Counted from the stretch's first letter, positions 53,426 to 62,807 are shown. The stretch is 64,000 nt of DNA from Lewinellaceae bacterium (GCA_020636105.1 JACJYL010000002.1:1640001-1704000), one strand, 5' to 3'. Translations and numbers: made by a program. Notes: generated by a model not told the origin, from the letters alone.

Positions 53426-54592
53426 ATGTACCCTGATTTATCCTACATTTTCCACGACTTATTCGGCACGCCTCTTGATGGAGGGTTGTCCCTGATCAAA
53501 ACATTTGGTCTGTTGCTCGTGCTCGCTATTCTGACGGCGGCCTACTTTCTCAATAAAGAGTTAAAGCGAAAAGCCAAAGAAGGGTTATTCCGGCCTATGC
53601 CGGTAAAAATAACAGAAGGAGCAGCTGCTTCATGGGGAGATATCCTTTCCAATGGAGCCTGGGGACTGGTACTGGGGCTGAAAATCCCCCACGTCATTGA
53701 CCATTATGCTGAGATGCTGAAAGATCCTTCAGGGGTGTTGCTTAATGCACAAGGCAACTGGCCGGTGGCTATTGTTGGTGCGCTGATTTTTGGCGGATAC
53801 ACTTATTGGCAGGGTCAACGGAAAAAATTGCCCAAACCCACAACCATCATAAAAGACATGTACCCCCACGACCTCATTGGCCCAATCACCATGATTGCCG
53901 CCGTTTCTGGAGTCATCGGGGCCAAAATATTTGCCATCATTGAAGATTTGCCGGCTTTCTTTGCCGATCCGGCAGGAATGTTTTTTTCCGGCAGTGGTCT
54001 CGCCATTTACGGAGGGCTCATCGGTGGATTCTTAGGCGTTAGCTGGTATCTGAGGAAGAAAAAAATTCCCATTATCCATGTGTTGGATGCGGTGGCTCCT
54101 GCGCTGATCATTGCTTACGGAGTAGGTCGATTGGGATGTCACTTTTCCGGCGACGGAGATTGGGGCGTTCCCCACCTGGCGGCTACTCCGGGATGGTGGT
54201 TTCTGCCCGACTGGTTATGGTCTTATGATTATCCCAGAAATGTGATCAATGAAGGGGTATTAATGGAAGGCTGTACAAACCGCTATTGCCACCATCTGGC
54301 AGAAGCCGTTTATCCAACTGCTTTTTATGAAACCCTGATGGCCCTGGCTATTTTCGGTATTTTATGGTTCCTTAGAAAGCGCACCTCTATTCCGGGCATG
54401 TTGTTTTTTATCTACCTTATGTTTAATGGTTTTGAGCGTTTTTGGATTGAAAAGATCCGGGTCAACATCAAATACGATTTTGCAGGAATACAGGTGACCC
54501 AGGCGGAAGTTATTGCCGTGGCGTTATTTTTGATCGGGCTGGTCGGGAGCATAATCCTATGGAAGCGTGCACAAAAAAACAAGGCCACTTAA
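53426..54592 (+). CDS. lgt: Prolipoprotein diacylglyceryl transferase
   Basis: 388 residues, longer than the 270-290 of E. coli Lgt because of an extended N-terminal region and insertions. The signature is GVGRLGCHFSGDGDWG near residue 235, with HSGxxxR-like features partly altered; seven or so transmembrane segments are visible. It attaches diacylglycerol to the lipobox cysteine of prelipoproteins at the inner membrane. Several lipoproteins in this window would depend on it. Confidence 0.9.
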   Translation: MYPDLSYIFHDLFGTPLDGGLSLIKTFGLLLVLAILTAAYFLNKELKRKAKEGLFRPMPVKITEGAAASWGDILSNGAWGLVLGLKIPHVIDHYAEMLKDPSGVLLNAQGNWPVAIVGALIFGGYTYWQGQRKKLPKPTTIIKDMYPHDLIGPITMIAAVSGVIGAKIFAIIEDLPAFFADPAGMFFSGSGLAIYGGLIGGFLGVSWYLRKKKIPIIHVLDAVAPALIIAYGVGRLGCHFSGDGDWGVPHLAATPGWWFLPDWLWSYDYPRNVINEGVLMEGCTNRYCHHLAEAVYPTAFYETLMALAIFGILWFLRKRTSIPGMLFFIYLMFNGFERFWIEKIRVNIKYDFAGIQVTQAEVIAVALFLIGLVGSIILWKRAQKNKAT

Positions 54593-54644
54593 CGCAACTC
54601 GTTATAGCCAATATTTATACCAACTGAATGCAAAAAGACAATCA

Positions 54645-54706
54645 AAAAAAAAATCACTCATCCCTGATCCTGCCAGAACCGGCAAAACCAGGGATGAGTT
54701 TTTTTT
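54645..54706. terminator. Bidirectional terminator between lgt and a small gene
   Basis: Arms ACTCATCCCTG and CAGGGATGAGT are flanked by an A run on the left and a T run on the right, so a T run follows the stem on both strands. It serves lgt and the convergent 47-codon gene. Confidence 0.85.
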
Positions 54707-54848
54707 ACTCTTCTTCTTCGTCTATATTTCTCTTTTTATATTTCTCTTTTGGCTGAGGTTTTAATTTTTTCCTTCTTACCCCATCCTGGCCTACTTTTTC
54801 TTTTGTGCCCGCAGGCTTTTGTTTCGTTTTTTTGTTCTGATTTTTCAT
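54705..54848 (-). CDS. Small lysine-rich protein (47 residues), overlooked gene
   Basis: An ATG at 54848 opens a 47-residue frame: MKNQNKKTKQKPAG at the start, KPQPKEKYKKRNIDEEEE at the end. It is strongly basic with an acidic tail and probably disordered. It begins 17 nt after the DksA-like gene and ends in the bidirectional terminator, so it fits an operon end perfectly. I recognise no family. Composition resembles small nucleic acid- or ribosome-associated proteins. Confidence 0.6.
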   Translation of the reverse strand: MKNQNKKTKQKPAGTKEKVGQDGVRRKKLKPQPKEKYKKRNIDEEEE

Positions 54849-54865
54849 CTGTTTAAAAATTAACT

Positions 54866-55393
54866 TTAGATATCATATTCATCTTCGTAACCGTATTCGT
54901 CGGCAATGTCGTCCAACGAAATGTAATGATCATCTTCTTCGTCATCGTCAAAATTCGAAATAAAATCAAATTCATCATCCTGAATCATACTTAAATCTTC
55001 ATCCTCATATTCAAAGGCCAGATCCTCATCCGTATTTTTGGCTTTCATGCTGTTAGTTAAAGTCGGTTCCACCAAAAGCCGTTGCTTTTCAATCAGCGCC
55101 CCAGTCGCTTCGCAAATTCCATAAGTTTTATTACGTATGCGAAGGAGGGCACGTTGCAAATTTTCAATAATTTTCACCTGCCTTTGAGCCAGTTCGGTAA
55201 GCAATTCTAGATCACTCATGGCAGAAGAGCTTTCAGACCAGTCATCGCTATCGTCATTGACATTTTCACTTAGATCCATTATCTGCTCCTGGTAATACCC
55301 CAATTCACTTTTTGCCTTTTCCATTTTTGAATCGATAAGAATTTTGAATTCTGCCAATTCAGCATCTGAATAACGTTTAATTTTTTCGTCCAT
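54866..55393 (-). CDS. DksA/TraR-like protein without zinc cysteines, acidic tail
   Basis: 175 residues from ATG 55393 (the frame is open for 7 more codons). The core matches DksA/TraR: coiled-coil helices, then ALLRIRNKTYGICEATGALIEKQRLLVEPTLTNSM. Only one of the four zinc cysteines is left, as is usual in Bacteroidota members. The last 50 residues are very acidic (DDDEEDDHYISLDD). It likely binds the RNA polymerase secondary channel, but the effect is unknown. A 47-codon gene follows at 17 nt. Confidence 0.8.
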   Translation of the reverse strand: MDEKIKRYSDAELAEFKILIDSKMEKAKSELGYYQEQIMDLSENVNDDSDDWSESSSAMSDLELLTELAQRQVKIIENLQRALLRIRNKTYGICEATGALIEKQRLLVEPTLTNSMKAKNTDEDLAFEYEDEDLSMIQDDEFDFISNFDDDEEDDHYISLDDIADEYGYEDEYDI

Positions 55394-55807
55394 TAGTTTA
55401 AATGTTTTAATCAACCTAAAAACATGTTGTTTTTAATGCGCAATACCTGATCACATTTACTGAAACAAAAATAATGCCATTGACTTTCTTTTGACTCTCC
55501 GGGCAGGATATTTTTCAATCCAATCCATTCCCCCAAGTCACTATTCTGTTTGCTAAAAAGATTCTTTACGAATCAACATCAAGGATGTTTTTTTACGATT
55601 TTTAAAAAAGACGGTTAAATTTAGTAAGGTCACCAGTTTTTCAAAAAAAAAATCAAAAAATCATTTCAAAAAAAAAACAATTCATCCTGCTTTGTCCCTG
55701 TTGAATGGTGGTCAACCCTGAATCCCCCCTTCCTTTAAGTAATCTATTCCACGGGCGACCTTAAGGACAAATCAGCATAACTGCCCGAAAAGGTGTTGCC
55801 CGAACCT
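55394..55807. other. Intergenic region, no supported gene
   Basis: Two A-runs of about ten near 55648-55680 dominate the centre. No convincing coding frame, hairpin or -7 element was seen. Confidence 0.4.
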
Positions 55808-56860
55808 TCATTGTGCAATTATTCCGCACTCACAAACGGACGGTGGATTCTCTCCTGAAACCTGAAACTGGCCCAAAGCCGCTGCAATAATTTGCCTCCG
55901 TTTATCCATTTGTTCAAAACCCGGGTAGATGTTTTTCAACAGTATGCTATCCCCCTTTTCATCTATCCCTTGCAGGTCGTATCGGACGACCACTGTTGTT
56001 CCGACAGGAGCATGGTAATACAACCGCCACATATCTCCTTCCTTCATCCCTATACACCCATTGGAATAAGCTTTACCTAACGTTTCTGGATTTGTAGTGG
56101 GATGAATGAGTTGCCCGTAACGATGCCCGTCCAGCTCTGGTTCAATCCAGGGAGTTCGGGGCAGTTTGGTGATTTTTCCGTCATCCCTTTTTGTAGTGTA
56201 GTATTTTTTGTTATTGCTCGGATTGATGAAAGTCGGGGAACGATTGACCCTGATCACTTTACCCGTCCCTGTTTTTGTCCTCAAATCCACCTTTCTCCCC
56301 GCCATAGCGAGATATTTTTGCTGTACTCTTCCCACACGAACCGGAAAGGTGTACAAAACCCGTGAGTTTTCGATTATTCGGAGTTTAAACTCAGGAATAT
56401 TTACATCAATAACAATGGACTCCAGCATTTTTTTTAATGAATCCGCCTGAAGCGAGTCGGGGATAAGCAATTTTTCGCCCTTGCGAAGGGCTGGCAGTTT
56501 TTGTGAATCTTCATTAAAAATACCTTTACTCATCTGGTAGTAATAATCGGTATGGGCTAAGGTATCGATCAGCCAGGGGTTCGCCAGCGCGACTAAATAT
56601 TCATTGACAGGGTAATTTAAGGTAGAGTCCAGGTGGGCGGTAAGGGAGTCCATAAATTCAAAATAGGCCCGAATGGGAACATCGTGGGCAACAGGATAAA
56701 AAAGGACAACAATATCCTCCTCAGCGATAGCCTCCGGGAGCAGGATTTCATTTTTGGACTCATTTTTCCTCCCGCAGCACATCATCATCAATACCACGAG
56801 AGCCCATCCCATCCAGGGTAAGTCCAATCTAAAACCAAAAGACTTAACAGGTATTTTCAT
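55808..56860 (-). CDS. L,D-transpeptidase (YkuD family), lipoprotein
   Basis: 350 residues. The N-terminus carries a hydrophobic segment ending MMMCCGRKNE, a likely lipobox. A LysM-like or unknown region precedes the YkuD domain, which has IHPTTNPETLGKAYSNGCIGM with nucleophile Cys269 and SxGCIxM geometry. The usual Arg after Ile is Gly here. It makes 3-3 cross-links in peptidoglycan or anchors proteins to it. Monocistronic, with 490 bp of non-coding DNA upstream. Confidence 0.87.
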   Translation of the reverse strand: MKIPVKSFGFRLDLPWMGWALVVLMMMCCGRKNESKNEILLPEAIAEEDIVVLFYPVAHDVPIRAYFEFMDSLTAHLDSTLNYPVNEYLVALANPWLIDTLAHTDYYYQMSKGIFNEDSQKLPALRKGEKLLIPDSLQADSLKKMLESIVIDVNIPEFKLRIIENSRVLYTFPVRVGRVQQKYLAMAGRKVDLRTKTGTGKVIRVNRSPTFINPSNNKKYYTTKRDDGKITKLPRTPWIEPELDGHRYGQLIHPTTNPETLGKAYSNGCIGMKEGDMWRLYYHAPVGTTVVVRYDLQGIDEKGDSILLKNIYPGFEQMDKRRQIIAAALGQFQVSGENPPSVCECGIIAQ

Positions 56861-57346
56861 ATGAACTGTTATAAAGTCAGTACAAACAGAATCATTCGTT
56901 TTTTAATCCCCCTTAATATACAAAAAACCGGGGATAATTCCACGGCTTTTAACCTTGATGAAACGTTAAATTATTCAGGAGTGCCCACTAAGTACCGTGT
57001 AACAATTTTTTTTTTATTTTTTTAATAAGTCCCCCAACAGAAATTTTTTCGCGCAGATGGAACAAAGTGACATACCGTACCTCTGGTCGGTATTCCGGAG
57101 ATGGAACACCCTGTACCAATGGTCGGGGCAAAGCGCAGAATAAAAGGATTTTTCCTAAATATTTCAGCGATAATCTGCGAAATCAGCGTGACAAAAAAGT
57201 ATCGGGACAGAACATTTAAACTATATAAATGAACTTTTGTTACAGTGTACTAAGGAACGGTGAAAAAATAAATTGACATTCCTAATCTTGTAAGTCACTG
57301 AACATCAGTACTTTTAAACCTGTTTTCCTGCGTCGGCAGCCAGGTT
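56861..57346. other. Intergenic region, no supported gene
   Basis: Contains a T/A-rich tract (57006-57025) and degenerate, GC-poor sequence with GATGGAACA-type short repeats (about 57056 and 57100). No gene or clear terminator is seen. Confidence 0.4.
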
Positions 57347-58423
57347 TTACATTTGCCTAAGGAGATCCATCCCGAGTCCGGGTTTATCCTGCGGGTATAA
57401 AATTCCGTTTTTCAGGATCACGCACCCCTCCGCGGGATCATTGATCAGATCGAGATGCCCGTCAAGGTCTGCAAATTCAACATTGATCCTGGAAAGCGCA
57501 AAATGCAGCCCTGCCGAAATGCCGAGGGCACTTTCATCCATACAACCTATCATGGCCTCCATTCCTGCAGCCATTGCAACAGAATTGATATGCTTGGCCG
57601 GGATAATGCCCCCGACTTTCATCAATTTAATATTCACCATATCTGCCCAATTATTCCTGGCAATTTTAAATGCATCAGGAAGGGTCAGCAGGCTTTCGTC
57701 GGCCATAACCGGAAGGTGGGTTTGGTCTGTCACAATGCCCATGGATTCCAGTTCCTTACTCGGCGTGGGTTGTTCCAGGATTTCAATATTACACCGGTGT
57801 GATTCACTGACAAAACGAATGGCCTCGTCAATGGAATACCCCTGGTTCGCATCAAAACGCAAAAAGATTCTGTGCCCCAGTTTTTCCCTGATTTTAAACA
57901 ATCTTTCCACGTCGAGGTCCACATTCATGCCCCCTTTTATTTTCAAAATAAAAAACCCTTCTTTTACAAACTGGACCGCTTTTGCCACGGTTTCCTCAAC
58001 AGGTAAAATGCCAATGGTGATGCTGGTGGGAATGGAATGACGATACCCTCCCAATAACTGGTACAACGGCAAATCGGCCTTTTTGGCAAGCAAATCATGC
58101 AAAGCCATATCCACCATGGCCATTAATGAGGGACTTTCATGACATACTTTCTTCAATTCCACCATAATCCATACCATCTGAAAGGGATTCTGGCCCTTCA
58201 GGAAAGGTTCCACTTTTTGGTGGAATTGTGACAATACCCTCTCCGGTGTTTCTCCTGTTACTTCCAGGTCCGGCGCAGCACATCCGAAACCGACTATCCC
58301 GGTATTCGTCTCCAGCCTCAAAAAAATATTACTGGTAGCGTCTATCGTCTCATAGGCAATGGTATAGGGTTCGGTAAGCGGCATTTTAACTTCCCATACC
58401 TCCAGGTGTTTTATTATGATCAT
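57347..58423 (-). CDS. Enolase-superfamily epimerase, DgcA/Ala-Glu epimerase-like
   Basis: 358 residues. The muconate-lactonizing subgroup fold is clear: acid/base K161 and K163 in LKIKGG, metal ligands D191 (FDANQGY), E217 (ILEQP) and D242 (ADES), K266 in NIKLMK, and CMDES at 294-298. The subgroup includes L-Ala-D/L-Glu epimerase and DgcA, which racemises N-acetyl-D-glutamate. It is the last gene of a three-gene minus-strand operon with a DgcN-like protein, which favours the DgcA reading. The substrate is inferred. Confidence 0.85.
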   Translation of the reverse strand: MIIIKHLEVWEVKMPLTEPYTIAYETIDATSNIFLRLETNTGIVGFGCAAPDLEVTGETPERVLSQFHQKVEPFLKGQNPFQMVWIMVELKKVCHESPSLMAMVDMALHDLLAKKADLPLYQLLGGYRHSIPTSITIGILPVEETVAKAVQFVKEGFFILKIKGGMNVDLDVERLFKIREKLGHRIFLRFDANQGYSIDEAIRFVSESHRCNIEILEQPTPSKELESMGIVTDQTHLPVMADESLLTLPDAFKIARNNWADMVNIKLMKVGGIIPAKHINSVAMAAGMEAMIGCMDESALGISAGLHFALSRINVEFADLDGHLDLINDPAEGCVILKNGILYPQDKPGLGMDLLRQM

Positions 58424-58532
58424 GTCAATATCTCTTTTGGTAAATTTCTTCCTGGTTCAGTTGATCAATCACCAAAAGAGCAGGATAAATAACAACAGGC
58501 GAATGAACAGCTTTTTGATTCATTTTTGCGTT

Positions 58533-59621
58533 TTAAACAGATACATTTTGATTTTTCAAATGCTTTATCACCACTTCAGCCAAACCGTCTGCCCCCTGCA
58601 ATAATACGTCAAAAGCAGGTAAATTTGTTTTCATTCTAATTTCCTCGCATACCGCGGGCACTTTGTGTTTATGGATATCTTCGTGGTTGACTGTTACCGC
58701 TACCACAGGTTTTGCCGACAGCATTTGCACCAACTTAATTTGTTTTGAAAGCGGGTGGAGCGGATAACCGGGAAAACCATCATATTCTTTCCTGGCCGGA
58801 GCATGTTGCATGATGACGATATCCGGTCTTCCTGCAGCCAGGATCTCAAATCCACCGGGATAGGCCGGGTTCATCAGGCTGCCCTGTCCCTCGATAACAA
58901 TCACTTCAGCACCCTCCTTCCAGGCGGAAACGACAGCATGTTCGATCTCTCCGGCGACAAAATCATTGACGAGGCTATCCATCACCAGGCTGTATTTAGC
59001 CCCTTGCATCCAGGCAGTTTGGCCGGTGCCTACCATTTCTGCTTTGATGCCCATTTTGCGCAAAGCATGAACCAGGAACCAGGCAGTGGTTCGTTTTCCT
59101 ACGGCACTGTCCGTACCCAGGATGGCAACTTTCAGGCAGGTTACCTTTTCAATATCCCCGGTAAAAAAGTGCAGATCTTTGCGATGGGGTGGTTTGCGGA
59201 TATCTGTAATGGTTACCCCTTTTGACTGAGCAAAGGCGACCATTTCAGGATCTTCCGAAAGAAAATCATGCAAACCACATACGATGTTCATCTGTTTGCC
59301 AATGGCATCCCATACCACTGACCGGGCCTGCTCCGGCAATCGTCCGCCATCGGGAGCCAGCCCGACCACAAAATATTCAGGACGTAAACCATTTGCCATA
59401 GCGTCTGAATAAGCATCTTCCAGGCCGGCATGAACGGGAATACCGGCATGAATTTCATCCAGTACCTCTCCTGCATCTCTCCCTGCGTAATGACTGTCGA
59501 GGACAGATAAAACATTGAACCTTTCCGTAAAGCGCACCAGCCCATGGGCCGTTTTACCGTTAGGTGTATTGAAAGCACCCTCGCAATAGACGATGGCATT
59601 TCCGTCGAGTACTCTTTTCAT
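58533..59621 (-). CDS. DUF1611/DgcN-like protein
   Basis: 362 residues. The N-terminal part resembles the DUF1611 Rossmann-like domain; the C-terminal part has a P-loop of the dethiobiotin synthetase kind (ILGTDSAVGKRTT, G169 to K176) and VIVIEGQGSLMNPAYPG. DUF1611 proteins include DgcN, the D-glutamate N-acetyltransferase that works with the DgcA racemase in marine bacteria. The neighbouring epimerase gene (109 bp downstream) fits that pair. Whether this protein acetylates D-glutamate is an inference. Confidence 0.82.
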   Translation of the reverse strand: MKRVLDGNAIVYCEGAFNTPNGKTAHGLVRFTERFNVLSVLDSHYAGRDAGEVLDEIHAGIPVHAGLEDAYSDAMANGLRPEYFVVGLAPDGGRLPEQARSVVWDAIGKQMNIVCGLHDFLSEDPEMVAFAQSKGVTITDIRKPPHRKDLHFFTGDIEKVTCLKVAILGTDSAVGKRTTAWFLVHALRKMGIKAEMVGTGQTAWMQGAKYSLVMDSLVNDFVAGEIEHAVVSAWKEGAEVIVIEGQGSLMNPAYPGGFEILAAGRPDIVIMQHAPARKEYDGFPGYPLHPLSKQIKLVQMLSAKPVVAVTVNHEDIHKHKVPAVCEEIRMKTNLPAFDVLLQGADGLAEVVIKHLKNQNVSV

Positions 59622-59655
59622 ATTTTTTTCATTAAAGGTTCGATAAAATGGACAA

Positions 59656-60708
59656 TTATTTTCTACTGGTCAGGATGACGACAAACCGGTCATTCTGGAC
59701 CAATTCGGGATTCAATGGTTCGGACAGAGCCGCCAGTCCTGCTGTAGCAGCAGGAAGTACATTCAAGCCTTCTTTTTCCTTGAGCATTTTTGCCATAGTC
59801 ACCATCTTTTTATCGGTAACATCACAGGCCCAGCCTTTGGACTCGCGAATTGCCAATAAAGTGGCTTCACCATCGAAAGAATGCCAGTTGATGAGGGGCT
59901 CGTTGACTTCGGTTTCCCTTATTGTGAAAGATTCAAGATCCTCACAGAATGTTTTATTCTTTAAATACGCCTGCACAATCGGGTTCTTTTTAGCGGCAGA
60001 ACCTGCCACCATCATAGGCATTCTGGAAGTTTTTCCTCTCCGGTAAAGGCTTTGAAAACCACGGTAAATCCCCGTCAGAACCGTTCCGTTGGAAACAGGT
60101 ACAGCCACCACCCTGGGGGCGTCGCGCAATTCATCGTAAATTTCGTAAGCGATCTCCCCGTAAGCTTTCAGTTGCAGGCTTGTATTATCACTCCCTGGGT
60201 TGGCATCATACAATTCGTTTTTAGCGGCATATTCCTGGGAAGCAAAAACAGCATGCTCATAATCTCCGGGAATCCTTATGATCTGTGCCCCCATTTGTTC
60301 CATTCCCTCCACCCTGTTGGTATGGTAATTTTCAGGAATAAACACGACGCATCCCAGCCCGGCATATTTTGCGGCCAGCGAACAGGAAGTACCGTAATTG
60401 CCACAAGTGGCCAGGACAATTCCCTCATATCCGCGGCGCAAGGCATCCTCTGCCTGAGCAAAAGCGATGCGGTCTTTTTGGGTACCGGTGGGGTTGCCTC
60501 CTTCAAATTTGAGAAAAATCTGTCGGATCCCCAGCTCTCGTTCTACATTCCTGGCCCGGATGAGTGGCGTATCCCCCACTTCAGAGTCCGTAATAAATCT
60601 GAAAGCTTCCAGCCTTTCTTCGAGGCTATTGCTTTTGTCTCTCAACCGAAGGTATTGCTGATCCAGCTCTTTCTGGATATTAAAATTGCCGTTGACTTGT
60701 TCTTCCAC
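59656..60708 (-). CDS. Threonine synthase-like PLP enzyme (fold type II)
   Basis: 350 residues. The PLP lysine is K78 in FEGGNPTGTQKDR. The glycine-rich phosphate cup and ATCGNYGTSCSLAAKYAGLG match threonine synthase and related beta-family enzymes. It is the first gene of a three-gene operon, 34 nt before the DUF1611 gene. In that company it might be an amino acid dehydratase or racemase-type enzyme rather than a housekeeping threonine synthase, which normally sits with thrA/thrB. No such genes are near. Confidence 0.83.
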   Translation of the reverse strand: MEEQVNGNFNIQKELDQQYLRLRDKSNSLEERLEAFRFITDSEVGDTPLIRARNVERELGIRQIFLKFEGGNPTGTQKDRIAFAQAEDALRRGYEGIVLATCGNYGTSCSLAAKYAGLGCVVFIPENYHTNRVEGMEQMGAQIIRIPGDYEHAVFASQEYAAKNELYDANPGSDNTSLQLKAYGEIAYEIYDELRDAPRVVAVPVSNGTVLTGIYRGFQSLYRRGKTSRMPMMVAGSAAKKNPIVQAYLKNKTFCEDLESFTIRETEVNEPLINWHSFDGEATLLAIRESKGWACDVTDKKMVTMAKMLKEKEGLNVLPAATAGLAALSEPLNPELVQNDRFVVILTSRK

Positions 60709-60980
60709 CTGATAGTTTAAAGTTTAAATAAAAAATATACTTAAAGACTCAAAAAACTTTCCGGGTCACTTTTTAAATCCATACCTGAAAATTAGCCTTA
60801 GGTTGGGTTTGATCGAAACTTGGTTTAGGGCTCCAGTAGTTCCAGTTGAGCGCAGCGAAATTCCGTACCGTTAGGTCGGGAGAGTTCCAGTTGAGCGCAT
60901 ACTTGGCTTTAGGTGTTTTCAGAGTGATTTCATCTTTTTCAAGAAGTCAAAATGGAGTTTTTTTACGCGTGAAAATATGG
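60709..60980. other. Intergenic region with short dispersed repeats
   Basis: Two copies of a TTCCAGTTGAGCGCA motif (about 60842 and 60883), the first extending to GCGAAATTCCG, related to sequences at 23029 and 35483. No gene is seen. Confidence 0.45.
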
Positions 60981-60988
60981 TATCTTTG
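60981..60988 (+). promoter_or_regulatory. Bacteroidota -7 element for the NarL-type kinase operon
   Basis: TATCTTTG fits TAnnTTTG, 79 nt before ATG 61068. It supports ATG 61068 as the start with a leader of about 75 nt. Confidence 0.5.
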
Positions 60989-61067
60989 AAGCATAAAGCA
61001 TCAGACCGGTAAATAGATCCGGTTGAACCAGACGGGAGGCACAAAGTCCCGTTTCAATGCCAGTTTC

Positions 61068-62072
61068 ATGGAAGATAATTTTTCATCGGTTTTTGAATTC
61101 GGAGACGCTGTAATAAAAAGCCTGCCTTACGGGATAATGATCATTGACATTGAGGGCAGTATAATGAATTGCAATGAGCTGGCCCTGAAAAACCTGGGCC
61201 TCAACCCCACGACTTCTGAAGCGATCCACAGGAATGTATTTGAGTACCTTGATGAGTTCCCTGTCTTTAAAAAAGTACTTGAAAACCGGCTGATCAAAGA
61301 TCAAAAAGCATTTGACCTACGGTCGATTTTTTTTCATGAAAAACATCTTCGCATCCAGGGGAACGGCCTCCCCAACGGTATGGTGCTCACCATCGAGGAT
61401 GTCACCCAAAGGAAAAAACAGGCCCGGATCAATCTGAATGCGGTACTTGAAGGACAGGAAAATGAAAGGAGACGCCTTGCAAGAGAGATCCACGACGGGG
61501 TGGGCCCGGTGATGTCGATCATAAAACTCCATCTGGATGCCGTAAAATCTGAGTTAAAAGAAGTCCCCGAACCGGTCATGAAAAAGATCAACTCCATGAG
61601 CGAGCTCATCCATGAAGTTTCAGAAAGCATTCGCGACATTTCCCATGACCTTATGCCCAGTGCCCTGACGGACTTCGGCTTAGTGGCTGCTTTGGAAAAT
61701 CTTTGCCGGAAAGCCAATGAAAGCGAAAAAATCCATGTTCGTTTTTACCATTCAGGCATGAAAAACCAACCCGACAGCCAGATCGCCCTTTCGATCTTTC
61801 GCATTACCCAGGAATTACTCAACAATGCCTTTAAATACTCCGACGCTCAAACCATAACCATCCAGCTGATCAGGCATCCGGAAAGCATTATCCTGATGGT
61901 GGAGGACGACGGCACAGGCTTTGACAAATCAGAATTGAACCTACTCCTGGAGAAAGGAATCGGGATCAGAAATATTCAAACCCGAACCGCAGCAGTCGGT
62001 GGCCTGTTTAACCTCGATACCCAAAAAGGAAGAGGGGTGCTGGCCACCCTGGAAATTCCGTTAAAAAACTAA
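61068..62072 (+). CDS. Cytoplasmic PAS sensor histidine kinase (HisKA_3 type)
   Basis: 334 residues from ATG 61068 (TTG at 61023 is an alternative). A PAS-like domain (LPYGIMIIDIEGSIMNCNELAL) is followed by a HisKA_3 dimerisation helix with phospho-acceptor His142 in LAREIHDGVGP, then HATPase_c (FRITQELLNNAFKYS, EDDGTGFD, GIGIRNI). No transmembrane segment, so it senses a cytoplasmic signal. It is 5 nt ahead of its LuxR-type regulator; the two are clearly one operon. Confidence 0.92.
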   Translation: MEDNFSSVFEFGDAVIKSLPYGIMIIDIEGSIMNCNELALKNLGLNPTTSEAIHRNVFEYLDEFPVFKKVLENRLIKDQKAFDLRSIFFHEKHLRIQGNGLPNGMVLTIEDVTQRKKQARINLNAVLEGQENERRRLAREIHDGVGPVMSIIKLHLDAVKSELKEVPEPVMKKINSMSELIHEVSESIRDISHDLMPSALTDFGLVAALENLCRKANESEKIHVRFYHSGMKNQPDSQIALSIFRITQELLNNAFKYSDAQTITIQLIRHPESIILMVEDDGTGFDKSELNLLLEKGIGIRNIQTRTAAVGGLFNLDTQKGRGVLATLEIPLKN

Positions 62073-62076
62073 AATC

Positions 62077-62718
62077 ATGATTACCATTCTCATCGCCGAT
62101 GACCACAAAGTATTCAGAGAAGGCATCATCTCCATTCTCAATGAAGTGGAAGATATTACGATCATCGCGGAAGCAGGCGACGGCAGAGAGGTCATGGAGC
62201 GCCTGAAAGAAGTCCGGCCACAGATTATCCTTATGGACATTTCCATGGGCGATACCAGTGGCATCGAAACTACCCGACAGGTCAGGGAAGCTTATCCCGA
62301 AATTAAAGTACTGGTGCTTTCCATGCACTCAGAGAGTGCTTACATCGTCAAAATGCTGCAGATTGGCGCCTCCGGGTACCTGCTCAAAGATACAGGAAAA
62401 GAAGAAATGATCCGCGCCATACGCACCGTGGCCGAAGGGGACACCTATTACAGTCAAAAAGTATCCTCCGCCATTGTGGAACATCTCTCTGCTCCGGGCA
62501 AAGCCAAAAAAGAAAAAGGCGGCATCCCGCTGACCAAAAGGGAGGTGGAAATCCTTCGACTGATCGCCGAAGAATACTCCAATCCTGAGATTGCCGAAAA
62601 ACTTTTCATCAGCATCCGTACCGTGGATACACACCGCAGGAATTTGCTGGAAAAACTGGGCATTAAAAACACGGCAGGATTGGTAAAATACGCCATAAAA
62701 CACGGCATTGCGGAATGA
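62077..62718 (+). CDS. NarL/LuxR family response regulator
   Basis: 213 residues. The receiver has IADDH and phospho-acceptor Asp54 in ILMDISMGD, VLVLSMH and LLKDTGKEE. The LuxR helix-turn-helix is at the C-terminus (LTKREVEILRLIAEEYSNPEIAEKLFISIRTVDTHR). It is the partner of the PAS kinase 5 nt upstream. Targets are unknown; the ECF sigma gene next to it is one candidate. Confidence 0.94.
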   Translation: MITILIADDHKVFREGIISILNEVEDITIIAEAGDGREVMERLKEVRPQIILMDISMGDTSGIETTRQVREAYPEIKVLVLSMHSESAYIVKMLQIGASGYLLKDTGKEEMIRAIRTVAEGDTYYSQKVSSAIVEHLSAPGKAKKEKGGIPLTKREVEILRLIAEEYSNPEIAEKLFISIRTVDTHRRNLLEKLGIKNTAGLVKYAIKHGIAE

Positions 62719-62807
62719 CCCCACTAAGAGAATTACCTATAAATACGAGAAATACCGCTTTTGAAAAAATACGCTTTTTAACGCTAACACTGTTCAATAT
62801 TCCCTAC

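Noticed and set aside
54567..54764. 65-codon frame overlapping the end of lgt
   Set aside because: It runs through the bidirectional terminator and its T run; the minus-strand 47-codon gene is the better explanation.
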